A stretch of 15,307 bases of DNA from Candidatus Wildermuthbacteria bacterium GWA2_46_15 (GTDB taxonomy: Bacteria; Patescibacteriota; Minisyncoccia; Minisyncoccales; GWA2-46-15), in NCBI GenBank assembly GCA_001823105.1, contig MHTO01000021.1:1-15307 (forward strand), written 5' to 3'. How positions within the stretch are numbered: the stretch's first letter is position 1; the number at the start of each line of letters is the position of its first letter. Below are positions 1 to 5,614 of this stretch, one piece after another. The notes under the pieces are model-generated. The model saw nothing but the letters and a program-made list of their open reading frames with translations. It made no database searches and was not told the origin of the DNA. A program made the translations under genes and the position numbers.

Positions 1-1
1 C

Positions 2-73
2 AATGGTTTTGAACCAAAACTGAAACCCGAGTCTTTTGCCGCTTCCAGCGTGGCGGACCGTTACAGCAAATGA
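2..73 (+). CDS. 3' tail of an unidentified upstream gene (partial)
   Basis: An open frame runs from the window edge to a TGA at 71-73 and gives 23 residues ending in SSVADRYSK. Its stop overlaps the mnmA start in an ATGA arrangement (mnmA ATG at 70), which is typical of translationally coupled genes in one operon. The tail is too short to assign to a family. That it is a real gene end is inferred mainly from the overlap geometry, since 1-69 otherwise shows no promoter or terminator. Confidence 0.5.
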   Translation, partial: NGFEPKLKPESFAASSVADRYSK

Positions 74-1209
74 TGACGACGAAACCCAAGGTTCTGGTCG
101 CTCTCTCGGGCGGCGTTGATTCCTCGGTGGCCGCTTTCTTGCTCCAAAAAGCCGGTTATGAGGTTACGGGCTGTTTTATGAAATTCTGGCAAGATTCAAG
201 ATTGGGTCGGGAAAATCCTTGTTGTTCGCCCGAAGCCGAAAGAAGGGCGCGGATTTTGGCCCGACGGCTCCAGATTCCCTTTTTCGTTTTGGATTTAAAA
301 AAGGAATTTAAGAAAGCCGTCGTTGACTATTTCCTCAGCCGGACCCGGTTGGGATTGACGCCCAATCCCTGCGTCGTTTGCAACGAAGAAATCAAGTTCG
401 GCCTGTTTCTGAAAAAGGCGCTGGAGAGGGGAGCGGATTTTATGGCCACCGGCCATTACGCCAAGATCAAAGAGGGTAGATTATTCAAGGCCAAAGACAA
501 AGAAAAAGACCAGTCGTATTTTTTGTGGCGGCTGAACCAAACGCAATTGAGCCGTGTTATTTTTCCGATCGGCGATTATAGCAAAAACGAAGTGAGAAAA
601 ATTGCCCAAAAAGCGGGTTTGTCGACGGCCAAAACCCCGGACAGCCAAAACCTTTGTTTTCTGGCTTCGGGCACAAGTCAGTTTTTGAAGTTTAATCTAC
701 GGCAAAAACCAGGCAACATTATAGCGCGAAGCGATATATCGGGCATCCTGCCCGCTATTGACACCGCCGGGGAAATAATCGGTCGGCACCAGGGTTTGGG
801 ACTCTATACCATTGGCCAGAGAGGGGGCATTGGCCCTTGTCTCTTTCCCAAATTTCAAAGCCAGGGTCCATACTACGTTTTGAGAAAAAACCGTCTCAAG
901 AATCTTTTAGTGGTGACGAGAAACGAAAAAGACTTATTCATTCAGGAATTCAAGGTTTCTGATCTTGTGCTTAACTTAGTTAAGCACAAGTGGCCATTGA
1001 GGGTTATGGTTAAAATCCGCTCGCGGCAGAAAGAAATGCCGGCCACGCTCTCTCCCGTGCTTAACTTAGTTAAGCACAATCAGCCTGAAAAGATTGATCA
1101 GTTTCTGGTAAGGCTCGATCGGCCCGAACGCGCCGTCACCCCCGGCCAGTCGGCCGTGTTTTACCAAGGCCAAGAACTTCTGGGCGGGGGAATCATCTCG
1201 GCAGCTTAA
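70..1209 (+). CDS. mnmA: tRNA-specific 2-thiouridylase MnmA
   Basis: Cytoplasmic enzyme that activates U34 of Lys, Glu and Gln tRNAs with ATP and inserts sulfur as 2-thiouridine. The PP-loop SGGVDSS is at residues 13-19. The two catalytic cysteines fit C104 (in NPCVVCN) and C196 (in DSQNLCF), and TGHYA at 127-131 is the conserved tRNA/ATP-site stretch. The C-terminal beta-barrel ends with the conserved TPGQSAVFY and LGGGII. At 379 aa it is slightly longer than usual (about 360). The excess is largely explained by two in-frame copies of a palindrome, each encoding VLNLVKH (residues 300-306 and 330-336), in the C-terminal domain. ATGATG gives two possible starts; the first overlaps the upstream stop by 4 nt. 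No Shine-Dalgarno is seen. Confidence 0.96.
   Translation: MMTTKPKVLVALSGGVDSSVAAFLLQKAGYEVTGCFMKFWQDSRLGRENPCCSPEAERRARILARRLQIPFFVLDLKKEFKKAVVDYFLSRTRLGLTPNPCVVCNEEIKFGLFLKKALERGADFMATGHYAKIKEGRLFKAKDKEKDQSYFLWRLNQTQLSRVIFPIGDYSKNEVRKIAQKAGLSTAKTPDSQNLCFLASGTSQFLKFNLRQKPGNIIARSDISGILPAIDTAGEIIGRHQGLGLYTIGQRGGIGPCLFPKFQSQGPYYVLRKNRLKNLLVVTRNEKDLFIQEFKVSDLVLNLVKHKWPLRVMVKIRSRQKEMPATLSPVLNLVKHNQPEKIDQFLVRLDRPERAVTPGQSAVFYQGQELLGGGIISAA
964..990 (+). repeat. REP-like palindrome inside mnmA, copy 1
   Basis: A perfect hairpin with 12-bp arms (CTTGTGCTTAAC and GTTAAGCACAAG) and loop TTA. It lies in frame in mnmA and encodes DLVLNLVKHK. The inner 23 nt recur exactly at 1057-1079. The outer part TTGTGCT...AGCACAA and the 11+3+11 geometry match the palindromes that flank the transposase gene near 10.5-11.3 kb. 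Confidence 0.85.
1057..1079 (+). repeat. REP-like palindrome inside mnmA, copy 2
   Basis: Second copy of the palindrome: arms GTGCTTAAC and GTTAAGCAC around TTA, followed by AA. It is identical over 23 nt to 967-989 and lies exactly 90 nt (30 codons) downstream in the same reading frame, so it again encodes VLNLVKH. Compared with the E. coli MnmA C-terminal domain, this loop is about ten residues longer here, which fits a late in-frame insertion. Confidence 0.85.
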
Positions 1210-1221
1210 CCCAGAACATTG

Positions 1222-1230
1222 TGCTATAAT
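1222..1230 (+). promoter_or_regulatory. extended -10 promoter before the PaaX/Cas2-like gene
   Basis: TGCTATAAT is a consensus -10 hexamer (TATAAT, 1225-1230) with the extended TG. No good -35 is seen at 16-18 nt upstream. Transcription would start near 1237, inside the palindrome at 1234-1277, so a protein bound there would block initiation. Confidence 0.6.
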
Positions 1231-1233
1231 GAC

Positions 1234-1277
1234 AAAAGTGCGGTCGAAATTGCGATCGCAGCTTTAGCCACACTTTT
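1234..1277 (+). repeat. 44-nt imperfect palindrome, copy 1 (upstream of PaaX/Cas2-like gene)
   Basis: Inverted termini AAAAGTG and CACTTTT enclose a central perfect palindrome TGCGATCGCA, which contains GCGATCGC. Between termini and core the arms pair imperfectly. The copy at 1885-1926 matches it at 35 of 42 positions and all seven differences are transitions. It begins 4 nt after the -10 box and ends 26 nt before the start codon at 1304. It could be an operator, a mobile repeat end or an RNA hairpin. Confidence 0.8.
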
Positions 1278-1303
1278 TAGCTGAAGACGAAAAAGAAAAA
1301 AAT

Positions 1304-1876
1304 ATGATAAAAAATTCTTTAAAAGAAAGAAGGATAGGACCAGTGGAGCAAAAAATTCTTCTTTTGTTGGGGACCGGTTTAGTCCTTAGTCTGACTCGCA
1401 ACCCATTTAAATATTTCCGGATTGTTAAATCCGCCAGCCGAGAATGGGAAAAAATTAATCGGCGGAGTCTGCAGGAAGCGATCAAAGGACTCTATCGTTC
1501 GAAGCTGATCGGCGGCAAAGAAAATGAAGATGGAACGATTTCTCTCACCCTAAGCGAAAAGGGTAAAACCCGGCTTTTGCGCTATCGCCTTGATCAAATG
1601 GAGATCAAAAAACCTTCAAGGTGGGATGGTCTTTGGCGAATGGTGATTTTCGACATCCCCGAGGATTTAAAACGGGGGAGAGACGCCTTGGCGGCAAAAC
1701 TCAAGAAGCTGGGATTCCATCCAATGCAAAAAAGCGTTTTTATCTATCCTTACGAATGTCGTGACGAAATAGATTTTATTATTGAAGTCTTTGATTTGAG
1801 ATCTTACGTCAGGTTTGTCGTCGCCAAAGAAACCGACATTGACCTGGATTTGAAAACGAAATTCAAAATGTCTTAA
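1304..1876 (+). CDS. PaaX-like winged-helix protein with Cas2-like domain
   Basis: 190 aa. Residues about 12-95 look like a winged-helix DNA-binding domain (helices around 13-30 and 55-68, then a wing GTISLTLSEKGK at 77-88). Residues 107-180 form a Cas2-like ferredoxin fold starting with WDGLWRMVIFDIPE, followed by KLGFHPMQKSVFIYPYEC. This matches the PaaX family architecture (winged helix + Cas2-like), common in Patescibacteria and often mislabelled Cas2. No CRISPR array or cas1 is present here, so a spacer-acquisition role is unsupported. PaaX itself is a transcriptional repressor; the substrate or ligand here is unknown. The gene stands alone between two copies of a 42-44-nt palindrome, with its own extended -10 promoter, and could bind those palindromes. 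Start chosen at ATG 1304, the first in frame after the promoter. Confidence 0.8.
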   Translation: MIKNSLKERRIGPVEQKILLLLGTGLVLSLTRNPFKYFRIVKSASREWEKINRRSLQEAIKGLYRSKLIGGKENEDGTISLTLSEKGKTRLLRYRLDQMEIKKPSRWDGLWRMVIFDIPEDLKRGRDALAAKLKKLGFHPMQKSVFIYPYECRDEIDFIIEVFDLRSYVRFVVAKETDIDLDLKTKFKMS

Positions 1877-1884
1877 AGAAAGTT

Positions 1885-1926
1885 AAAGTGTGGTTGAAAT
1901 TGCGATCGCGGCCTTGGCTGCACTTT
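1885..1926 (+). repeat. 42-nt imperfect palindrome, copy 2 (downstream of PaaX/Cas2-like gene)
   Basis: Same element as 1234-1277, in the same orientation: termini AAAGTG and CACTTT, invariant core GAAATTGCGATCGC, 35 of 42 identities. It starts 8 nt after the stop codon of the PaaX/Cas2-like gene and ends 12 nt before the TATAAT of the next unit, covering the -35 region of that promoter. Confidence 0.8.
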
Positions 1927-1935
1927 CTGTCAAGT

Positions 1936-1944
1936 TGTTATAAT
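1936..1944 (+). promoter_or_regulatory. extended -10 promoter for the small membrane ORF
   Basis: TGTTATAAT is a consensus TATAAT (1939-1944) with extended TG, just downstream of the second palindrome. The -35 region falls inside the palindrome (best match TTGGCT at 1914-1919, 19-nt spacer). A weaker alternative, TGTTAGACT at 2007-2015, is closer to the small ORF. Confidence 0.5.
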
Positions 1945-2043
1945 GAGGCCAGATTGAAGATCATTTATCTTGAGCCGGCACCGCCTCTTACTTTTATTCG
2001 GAGTTGTGTTAGACTGTTTTTAGTAAACAAAATTTCCAGAATG

Positions 2044-2052
2044 AGGAGGTGA
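2044..2052 (+). promoter_or_regulatory. near-perfect Shine-Dalgarno of the small membrane ORF
   Basis: AGGAGGTGA is complementary to the 16S rRNA 3' end over nine bases and lies 8 nt (from AGGAGG) before the ATG at 2058. Most other genes in the window have no recognisable Shine-Dalgarno, so this site stands out and fixes the start. Confidence 0.8.
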
Positions 2053-2057
2053 GAAAA

Positions 2058-2216
2058 ATGATAGATATTCTGGAAGCTTTTGTGTTGATGGCGGCCGCGC
2101 TGGCGTTCGGCCTGGCCATCACGGTTGTGGCGGCGATGCCGCTTCCCGCCGCCATGGCGGCGGCAGTAGGGTGCGGATTCGCCGCGCTGGCCCTAATCCC
2201 AGTTTTCTTTTCCTAA
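2058..2216 (+). CDS. tiny Ala-rich hydrophobic membrane protein, 52 aa
   Basis: ATG at 2058 to TAA at 2214-2216 gives 52 residues, 16 of them Ala. Two hydrophobic segments (about residues 5-27 and 33-51) are separated by a short turn with MPLP, so it is probably a two-pass inner-membrane peptide with almost no soluble part. Support for a real gene: strong Shine-Dalgarno at 2044-2052, an upstream extended -10 promoter, and an intrinsic terminator 13 nt after the stop, making a complete one-gene unit. The coding part is much richer in G and C than its neighbours. No family is recognised. It could be a small toxin-like or stress membrane peptide, but nothing in the sequence proves a function. 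Confidence 0.6.
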   Translation: MIDILEAFVLMAAALAFGLAITVVAAMPLPAAMAAAVGCGFAALALIPVFFS

Positions 2217-2229
2217 ATTGTGTTGGGCC

Positions 2230-2267
2230 AAAAAAGGAGCAGTCTCGGCTGTCTCCTTTTTGTTTTT
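2230..2267 (+). terminator. intrinsic terminator after the small membrane ORF
   Basis: Left arm AAAAAGGAG-CAG pairs with CTG-TCTCCTTTTT around loop TCTCGG (one bulged A), followed by a T-rich run to 2267. It insulates the small ORF from alaS. The A-rich left arm means it may also work in reverse. Confidence 0.75.
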
Positions 2268-2293
2268 ACTAGCTTCATAATTGGTCATTTCTT

Positions 2294-2302
2294 TGCTATC
2301 AT
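2294..2302 (+). promoter_or_regulatory. candidate extended -10 promoter for alaS
   Basis: TGCTATCAT is one mismatch from the TGCTATAAT seen at 1222-1230. No clear -35. Transcription starting near 2309 would include the three-hairpin leader before the alaS ATG at 2374. Confidence 0.4.
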
Positions 2303-2311
2303 GAATTATAG

Positions 2312-2359
2312 CGGGCGTACTCGCCCGACCTCGCTCTAGCGAGGCTAAGCTTTGCTTAT
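2312..2359 (+). repeat. three consecutive hairpins in the alaS leader
   Basis: Hairpin 1: CGGGCG, TACT, CGCCCG (2312-2327). Hairpin 2: CCTCGCT, CT, AGCGAGG (2329-2344). Hairpin 3: TAAGC, TTT, GCTTA (2346-2358). The 30 nt at 2330-2359 match the reverse complement of 7555-7584 (between rpsD and rpoA) at 28 of 30 positions, so this is a dispersed composite repeat. A 9-nt direct repeat, CGTACTCGC, lies at 2316-2324 and 2364-2372 around it. It may fold in the alaS 5' UTR. Confidence 0.7.
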
Positions 2360-2373
2360 ATATCGTACTCGCT

Positions 2374-4218
2374 ATGACTTCAAAAGAGATTCGGCGAAAA
2401 TACCTCACGTTTTTTAAGGAGAGAGACCATCTCGTCATTCCGCCCTCGCCCTTGGTCTTGGCCGAGGATCCGACCACTCTTTTTACTTCCTCCGGGATGC
2501 AGCCTTTGGTGCCTTATCTTCTTGGCGAAGCCCATCCGTCGGGCAAAAAACGCTTGACTGATTCCCAGCCATCTTTGAGATTGGGCGACATCGAAGAAGT
2601 CGGCGATAACCGGCATACCACTTTCTTTGAAATGTTGGGCAACTGGTCTTTGGGAGACTATTTTAAGGCTGAACAATTGCCCTGGTTCTTGGAGTTTCTG
2701 ACCAAAGAACTGGGCTTAGTTAAGGAGAAGTTATGGGTTTCGGTTTTTAAGGGAGATAAGACCACTGGCGTACCCCGAGACGAGGAATCTTTTACCATCT
2801 GGAAATCTTTAGGAATTCCCGAAGAAAAAATTGTTTTTTACGGCGTCAAGAAAAACTGGTGGTCCCGATCGGGCGAACCAACCTTAATGCCGGTGGGAGA
2901 AATCGGCGGACCCGACTCTGAGGTTTTCTATGAATTTGCTGATGTTCCCCATGACCCGAAGTTCAGCGAAACCTGCCATCCTAATTGTGACTGCGGCCGT
3001 TTTTTAGAAATCGGCAACTCCGTCTTTATCCAGTATCAAAAAACAACGGATAACAGTCTAAAGGAATTATCCCAAAAGAACGTGGATTTTGGCGGGGGAT
3101 TAGAAAGACTGGCAGCAGCCACCTCAGACAATCCAGATATTTTCCAAACAGATTTATTTTTACCGATTATTAAAAGGCTGGAGAATCTTTCCGGCCGGAA
3201 TTATCTTCAAGATCCGGAGACAACTCGAGGAATGAGAATTGTGGCCGATCATTTAAGGGCCAGTCTCATGATTGCCAAAGATGGAGTTTTGCCTTCCAAC
3301 AAGACTCAGGGCTATGTTTTAAGGAGACTTTCAAGAAGACTTCTGCTTTTTAGTCGGAATTTGAGCTTGAGTTCGCCGGAGGTTTTTCTGCCCGATCTGA
3401 TCAAAGAAGTCGTCAAGACTTACGACGATATCTTTCCGGATTTAGTCGGCAAAGAAAGAGCCATCAGCGAGATTTTCAGCGAAGAGGCGTCAAGGTTTGC
3501 TAAAACCTTAGAAGCTGGCCTCAAGGAAATTGAGAAATTGGAAAAATTGGATGGTAAAATTGCCTTTTATCTTTATGAGAGTTTCGGTTTTCCCTGGGAC
3601 ATGATTTCAGAGATAGCCAGAGAGAGGGGCGAGGAGATTAATTTTCAGGATTTTGAGGAAGAGAAAGAAAAACACCAGGCCCTTTCCCGAGAAGCGGCTC
3701 AAGGCCTGTTTAAGGGCGGTCTGGTTGATCAAAGTTACGAAGTGACCAAACTGCACACGGCCACGCACCTTTTGCATCAGGCCTTGCGCCAAGTCCTGAA
3801 TGAGCAGGCGAGGCAAGAGGGCAGCAATATTACCGCCGAAAGATTGAGATTTGATTTTTCTCATCCGGCCAAGTTGACCCCCGAAGAGCTAAAAAGGGTA
3901 GAAGATTTAGTCAACGAACAGATCGCCAAGAATCTTATCGTAACCGAGACGGTTCAGAATTTGTCAACGGCTTTGGCTTCCGGCGCTCGGGCTTTTTTCC
4001 GCGAGAAATATCCGGAACGGGTCAAGGTTTATAGTATCGGTCCCGCGACCCTTCGACAGAGCTCAGGGCAAGCTCGCTCAGGACCTCCTTTCAGTCAAGA
4101 AATATGCGGCGGGCCGCACGTTGCCTCGACGAAAGAGCTGGGAAGGTTTAGAATTATAAAAGAAGAAGCTGTTGCTCAAGGCGTCAGGAGAATTAAGGCG
4201 GTTTTGGAAAAGGTATAA
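2374..4218 (+). CDS. alaS: alanyl-tRNA synthetase (short form without C-Ala domain)
   Basis: Charges tRNA-Ala in the cytoplasm. The class II catalytic core includes motif-like HTTFFEMLGNW (81-91) and the motif 3 region FGGGLERL (239-246). The editing domain carries the zinc/active-site pairs HTATH (H461, H465) and CGGPH (C578, H582). At 614 aa it stops right after the editing domain, whereas most bacterial AlaRS are about 870 aa and continue into the DHHA1/C-Ala domain; short forms occur in CPR. A repeat-derived insert of about 13 residues (ATLRQSSGQARSG, 558-570) sits just before PFSQEICGGPH. The start at ATG 2374 fits the usual N-terminus (S-x-EIRRKYLTFF). No Shine-Dalgarno. It is followed 36 nt later by the baseplate-J-like gene, probably cotranscribed. 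Confidence 0.95.
   Translation: MTSKEIRRKYLTFFKERDHLVIPPSPLVLAEDPTTLFTSSGMQPLVPYLLGEAHPSGKKRLTDSQPSLRLGDIEEVGDNRHTTFFEMLGNWSLGDYFKAEQLPWFLEFLTKELGLVKEKLWVSVFKGDKTTGVPRDEESFTIWKSLGIPEEKIVFYGVKKNWWSRSGEPTLMPVGEIGGPDSEVFYEFADVPHDPKFSETCHPNCDCGRFLEIGNSVFIQYQKTTDNSLKELSQKNVDFGGGLERLAAATSDNPDIFQTDLFLPIIKRLENLSGRNYLQDPETTRGMRIVADHLRASLMIAKDGVLPSNKTQGYVLRRLSRRLLLFSRNLSLSSPEVFLPDLIKEVVKTYDDIFPDLVGKERAISEIFSEEASRFAKTLEAGLKEIEKLEKLDGKIAFYLYESFGFPWDMISEIARERGEEINFQDFEEEKEKHQALSREAAQGLFKGGLVDQSYEVTKLHTATHLLHQALRQVLNEQARQEGSNITAERLRFDFSHPAKLTPEELKRVEDLVNEQIAKNLIVTETVQNLSTALASGARAFFREKYPERVKVYSIGPATLRQSSGQARSGPPFSQEICGGPHVASTKELGRFRIIKEEAVAQGVRRIKAVLEKV
4049..4084 (+). repeat. CCTTCGACA/CTCAGG-type dispersed repeat inside alaS
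   Basis: CCCTTCGACAGAGCTCAGGG followed by CAAGCTCGCTCAGGAC, in frame in alaS and encoding residues of the insert RQSSGQARSG. A shorter copy of the same family in inverted orientation is at 9599-9618 (its reverse complement is CCCTTCGACAAACTCAGGAC). RQSSGQA-type inserts produced by this repeat are familiar in CPR and other environmental genomes. Confidence 0.75.
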
Positions 4219-4254
4219 GCAGGGCTTAGCCTTTTCGTTTCGCAAAAACGTAAA

Positions 4255-5565
4255 ATGGAGGACAAAAAATTTTTTGATATCATCCCGCCCGGAAGAAGAG
4301 AAGAATCTCAAGAAAAACCATTAAAGCCAAAACCGGTTGAAAAACCAAAGGGGGAGTTGTTCGTCAAAAAAGAAGTTGTCGAGGAAGACACCTCAAGTGA
4401 TTTAATCCCTAGAATACCTTTTCCTAAGGCCAAGGTTTTAATTTTATCGGTTTTCCTGTTATTTCTTGGACTAATAGGCGTTGCCGTCTATCTTAAATTG
4501 CCCAATGTCGATATCGACATTTGGTTGAAGACAGAGAACCTGACTTTTACCGTTCCGGCCGAGGTTAACAAAGAAACAAACAAGTTTGATTCCAGAGAAT
4601 TAAAGGGAAAAATTGTCAGCGAAGAACAGTTTCTGTCTCAAGAATTTTCTTCTACCGGAAAAGCAGTTAAAGAAGAGAAAAGCGAAGGCATCGTTCGGAT
4701 TTTCAATGACTATTCCACCAGCAGCCAGTCTCTGATCGCTACCACCCGGTTTGTTTCGAGCGAAGGCAAGCTCTTTCGTTTAGTCGAAAGGGTCGTCGTC
4801 CCGGGACAGACGCTGGAAAAAGGCAAGCTGGTACCGGGCACGGTTGATGCTTTGGTTCGAGCGGATGTTACTGGTCAAGAATATAACATTGGTCCTTCGG
4901 CTTTTTCTATTCCCGGATTTGCCGGAACCCCCAAATATACGTTTTTCTACGCCAAGTCTTTTTCGGCCATGAAGGGTGGATTCCGAGGGGAGACGCTTAT
5001 TGTTTCCGCCGAGGATTTAGAAAAGGCCAGACAGGTGACAAGGACCAAGATAGAGGAAAAGATTGATAACGCCCTAAATAATAGAACCTTGCCGGGGCTT
5101 CTCCTGGTTAAGGAAAATGCTTCCTTAAATATTTTGGAACAAGGTCCCACGGCCAAGGTTGGTGATGCGGTTAAGACCTTTGATTACCAGATCCGAGCCA
5201 AGAAGGAAACAGTTTTACTGGCCGAGGATGATTTAATGACGCTGGTTCAAACCGATTTGCTTTCTAAATTAGAAGATCAACAGAGATTTTTACCCGAGAG
5301 TATTCAGATTAACCCTTCAATTGAAACCCTGGATACGGCCACGGGAAAAACTCGGCTCTCTCTGAAGATTTCCGTCAAGATATACACCAATTTAGAGTCC
5401 GGACCATTGAAAGAGCAATTAAGCGAAAAGTCGATCCGGGAAGTTCAACAAAGCTTCCAGAATTTGTCCCAGGTTTCCCGGGCTAAGATCAAAATCTTCC
5501 CCTCATTTTTTAAGAATCTACCCAAAGATCTGGATAAGATTGACCTGAAGATTAGCTTTGAATGA
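4255..5565 (+). CDS. membrane-anchored baseplate-J-like protein of unknown function
   Basis: 436 aa. Residues 1-58 are a charged, Pro/Lys/Glu-rich cytoplasmic tail. One transmembrane segment spans about 60-80 (VLILSVFLLFLGLIGVAVYL). The remaining 350 residues would be extracytoplasmic. The stretch GIVRIFNDYSTSSQSLIATTRFVS...GKLFRL...VVVPG resembles the baseplate-J-like domain found in many Patescibacteria membrane proteins. There is no signal-peptidase site and no recognisable enzyme motif. It lies 36 nt after alaS and stops just before the infA promoter. The family relation is recognised by pattern, and a role at the cell surface is inference. It has no clear Shine-Dalgarno. Its TGA stop (5563-5565) shows that TGA is not recoded. 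Confidence 0.7.
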   Translation: MEDKKFFDIIPPGRREESQEKPLKPKPVEKPKGELFVKKEVVEEDTSSDLIPRIPFPKAKVLILSVFLLFLGLIGVAVYLKLPNVDIDIWLKTENLTFTVPAEVNKETNKFDSRELKGKIVSEEQFLSQEFSSTGKAVKEEKSEGIVRIFNDYSTSSQSLIATTRFVSSEGKLFRLVERVVVPGQTLEKGKLVPGTVDALVRADVTGQEYNIGPSAFSIPGFAGTPKYTFFYAKSFSAMKGGFRGETLIVSAEDLEKARQVTRTKIEEKIDNALNNRTLPGLLLVKENASLNILEQGPTAKVGDAVKTFDYQIRAKKETVLLAEDDLMTLVQTDLLSKLEDQQRFLPESIQINPSIETLDTATGKTRLSLKISVKIYTNLESGPLKEQLSEKSIREVQQSFQNLSQVSRAKIKIFPSFFKNLPKDLDKIDLKISFE

Positions 5566-5568
5566 GGA

Positions 5569-5597
5569 TTGACCCCGGCGGGCTTTTCTGCTAAGAT
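5569..5597 (+). promoter_or_regulatory. strong promoter of the infA-rpsI operon
   Basis: -35 TTGACC (5569-5574), 17-nt spacer, extended TG (5589-5590) and -10 TAAGAT (5592-5597). The predicted start near 5604 leaves only about 11 nt before the infA ATG at 5615, so the mRNA would have a very short leader. The mreB promoter has nearly identical elements (TTGACG, 17 nt, TAAGAT). Confidence 0.75.
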
Positions 5598-5614
5598 AGC
5601 AAGTACGGTATATA

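Noticed and set aside
1219..1230. TTGTGCTATAAT upstream of the PaaX-like gene as a half-copy of the RAYT/mnmA palindrome
   Set aside because: Only eight bases (TTGTGCTA) match and there is no second arm; it is better explained as an extended -10 promoter.
1304..1876. Calling the winged-helix/Cas2-like gene a CRISPR cas2
   Set aside because: The protein has an N-terminal winged helix of about 95 residues before the Cas2-like fold, and there is no CRISPR array or cas1 in the window; PaaX-type architecture fits better.
2193..2676. Minus-strand open frames across the alaS leader and 5' end
   Set aside because: They are antisense to the well-supported alaS N-terminus and terminator and show no family-like sequence.
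4219..4254. Terminator between alaS and the baseplate-J-like gene
   Set aside because: Only a weak CGTTT/AAACG pairing is present, without a U-tract; cotranscription is more likely.
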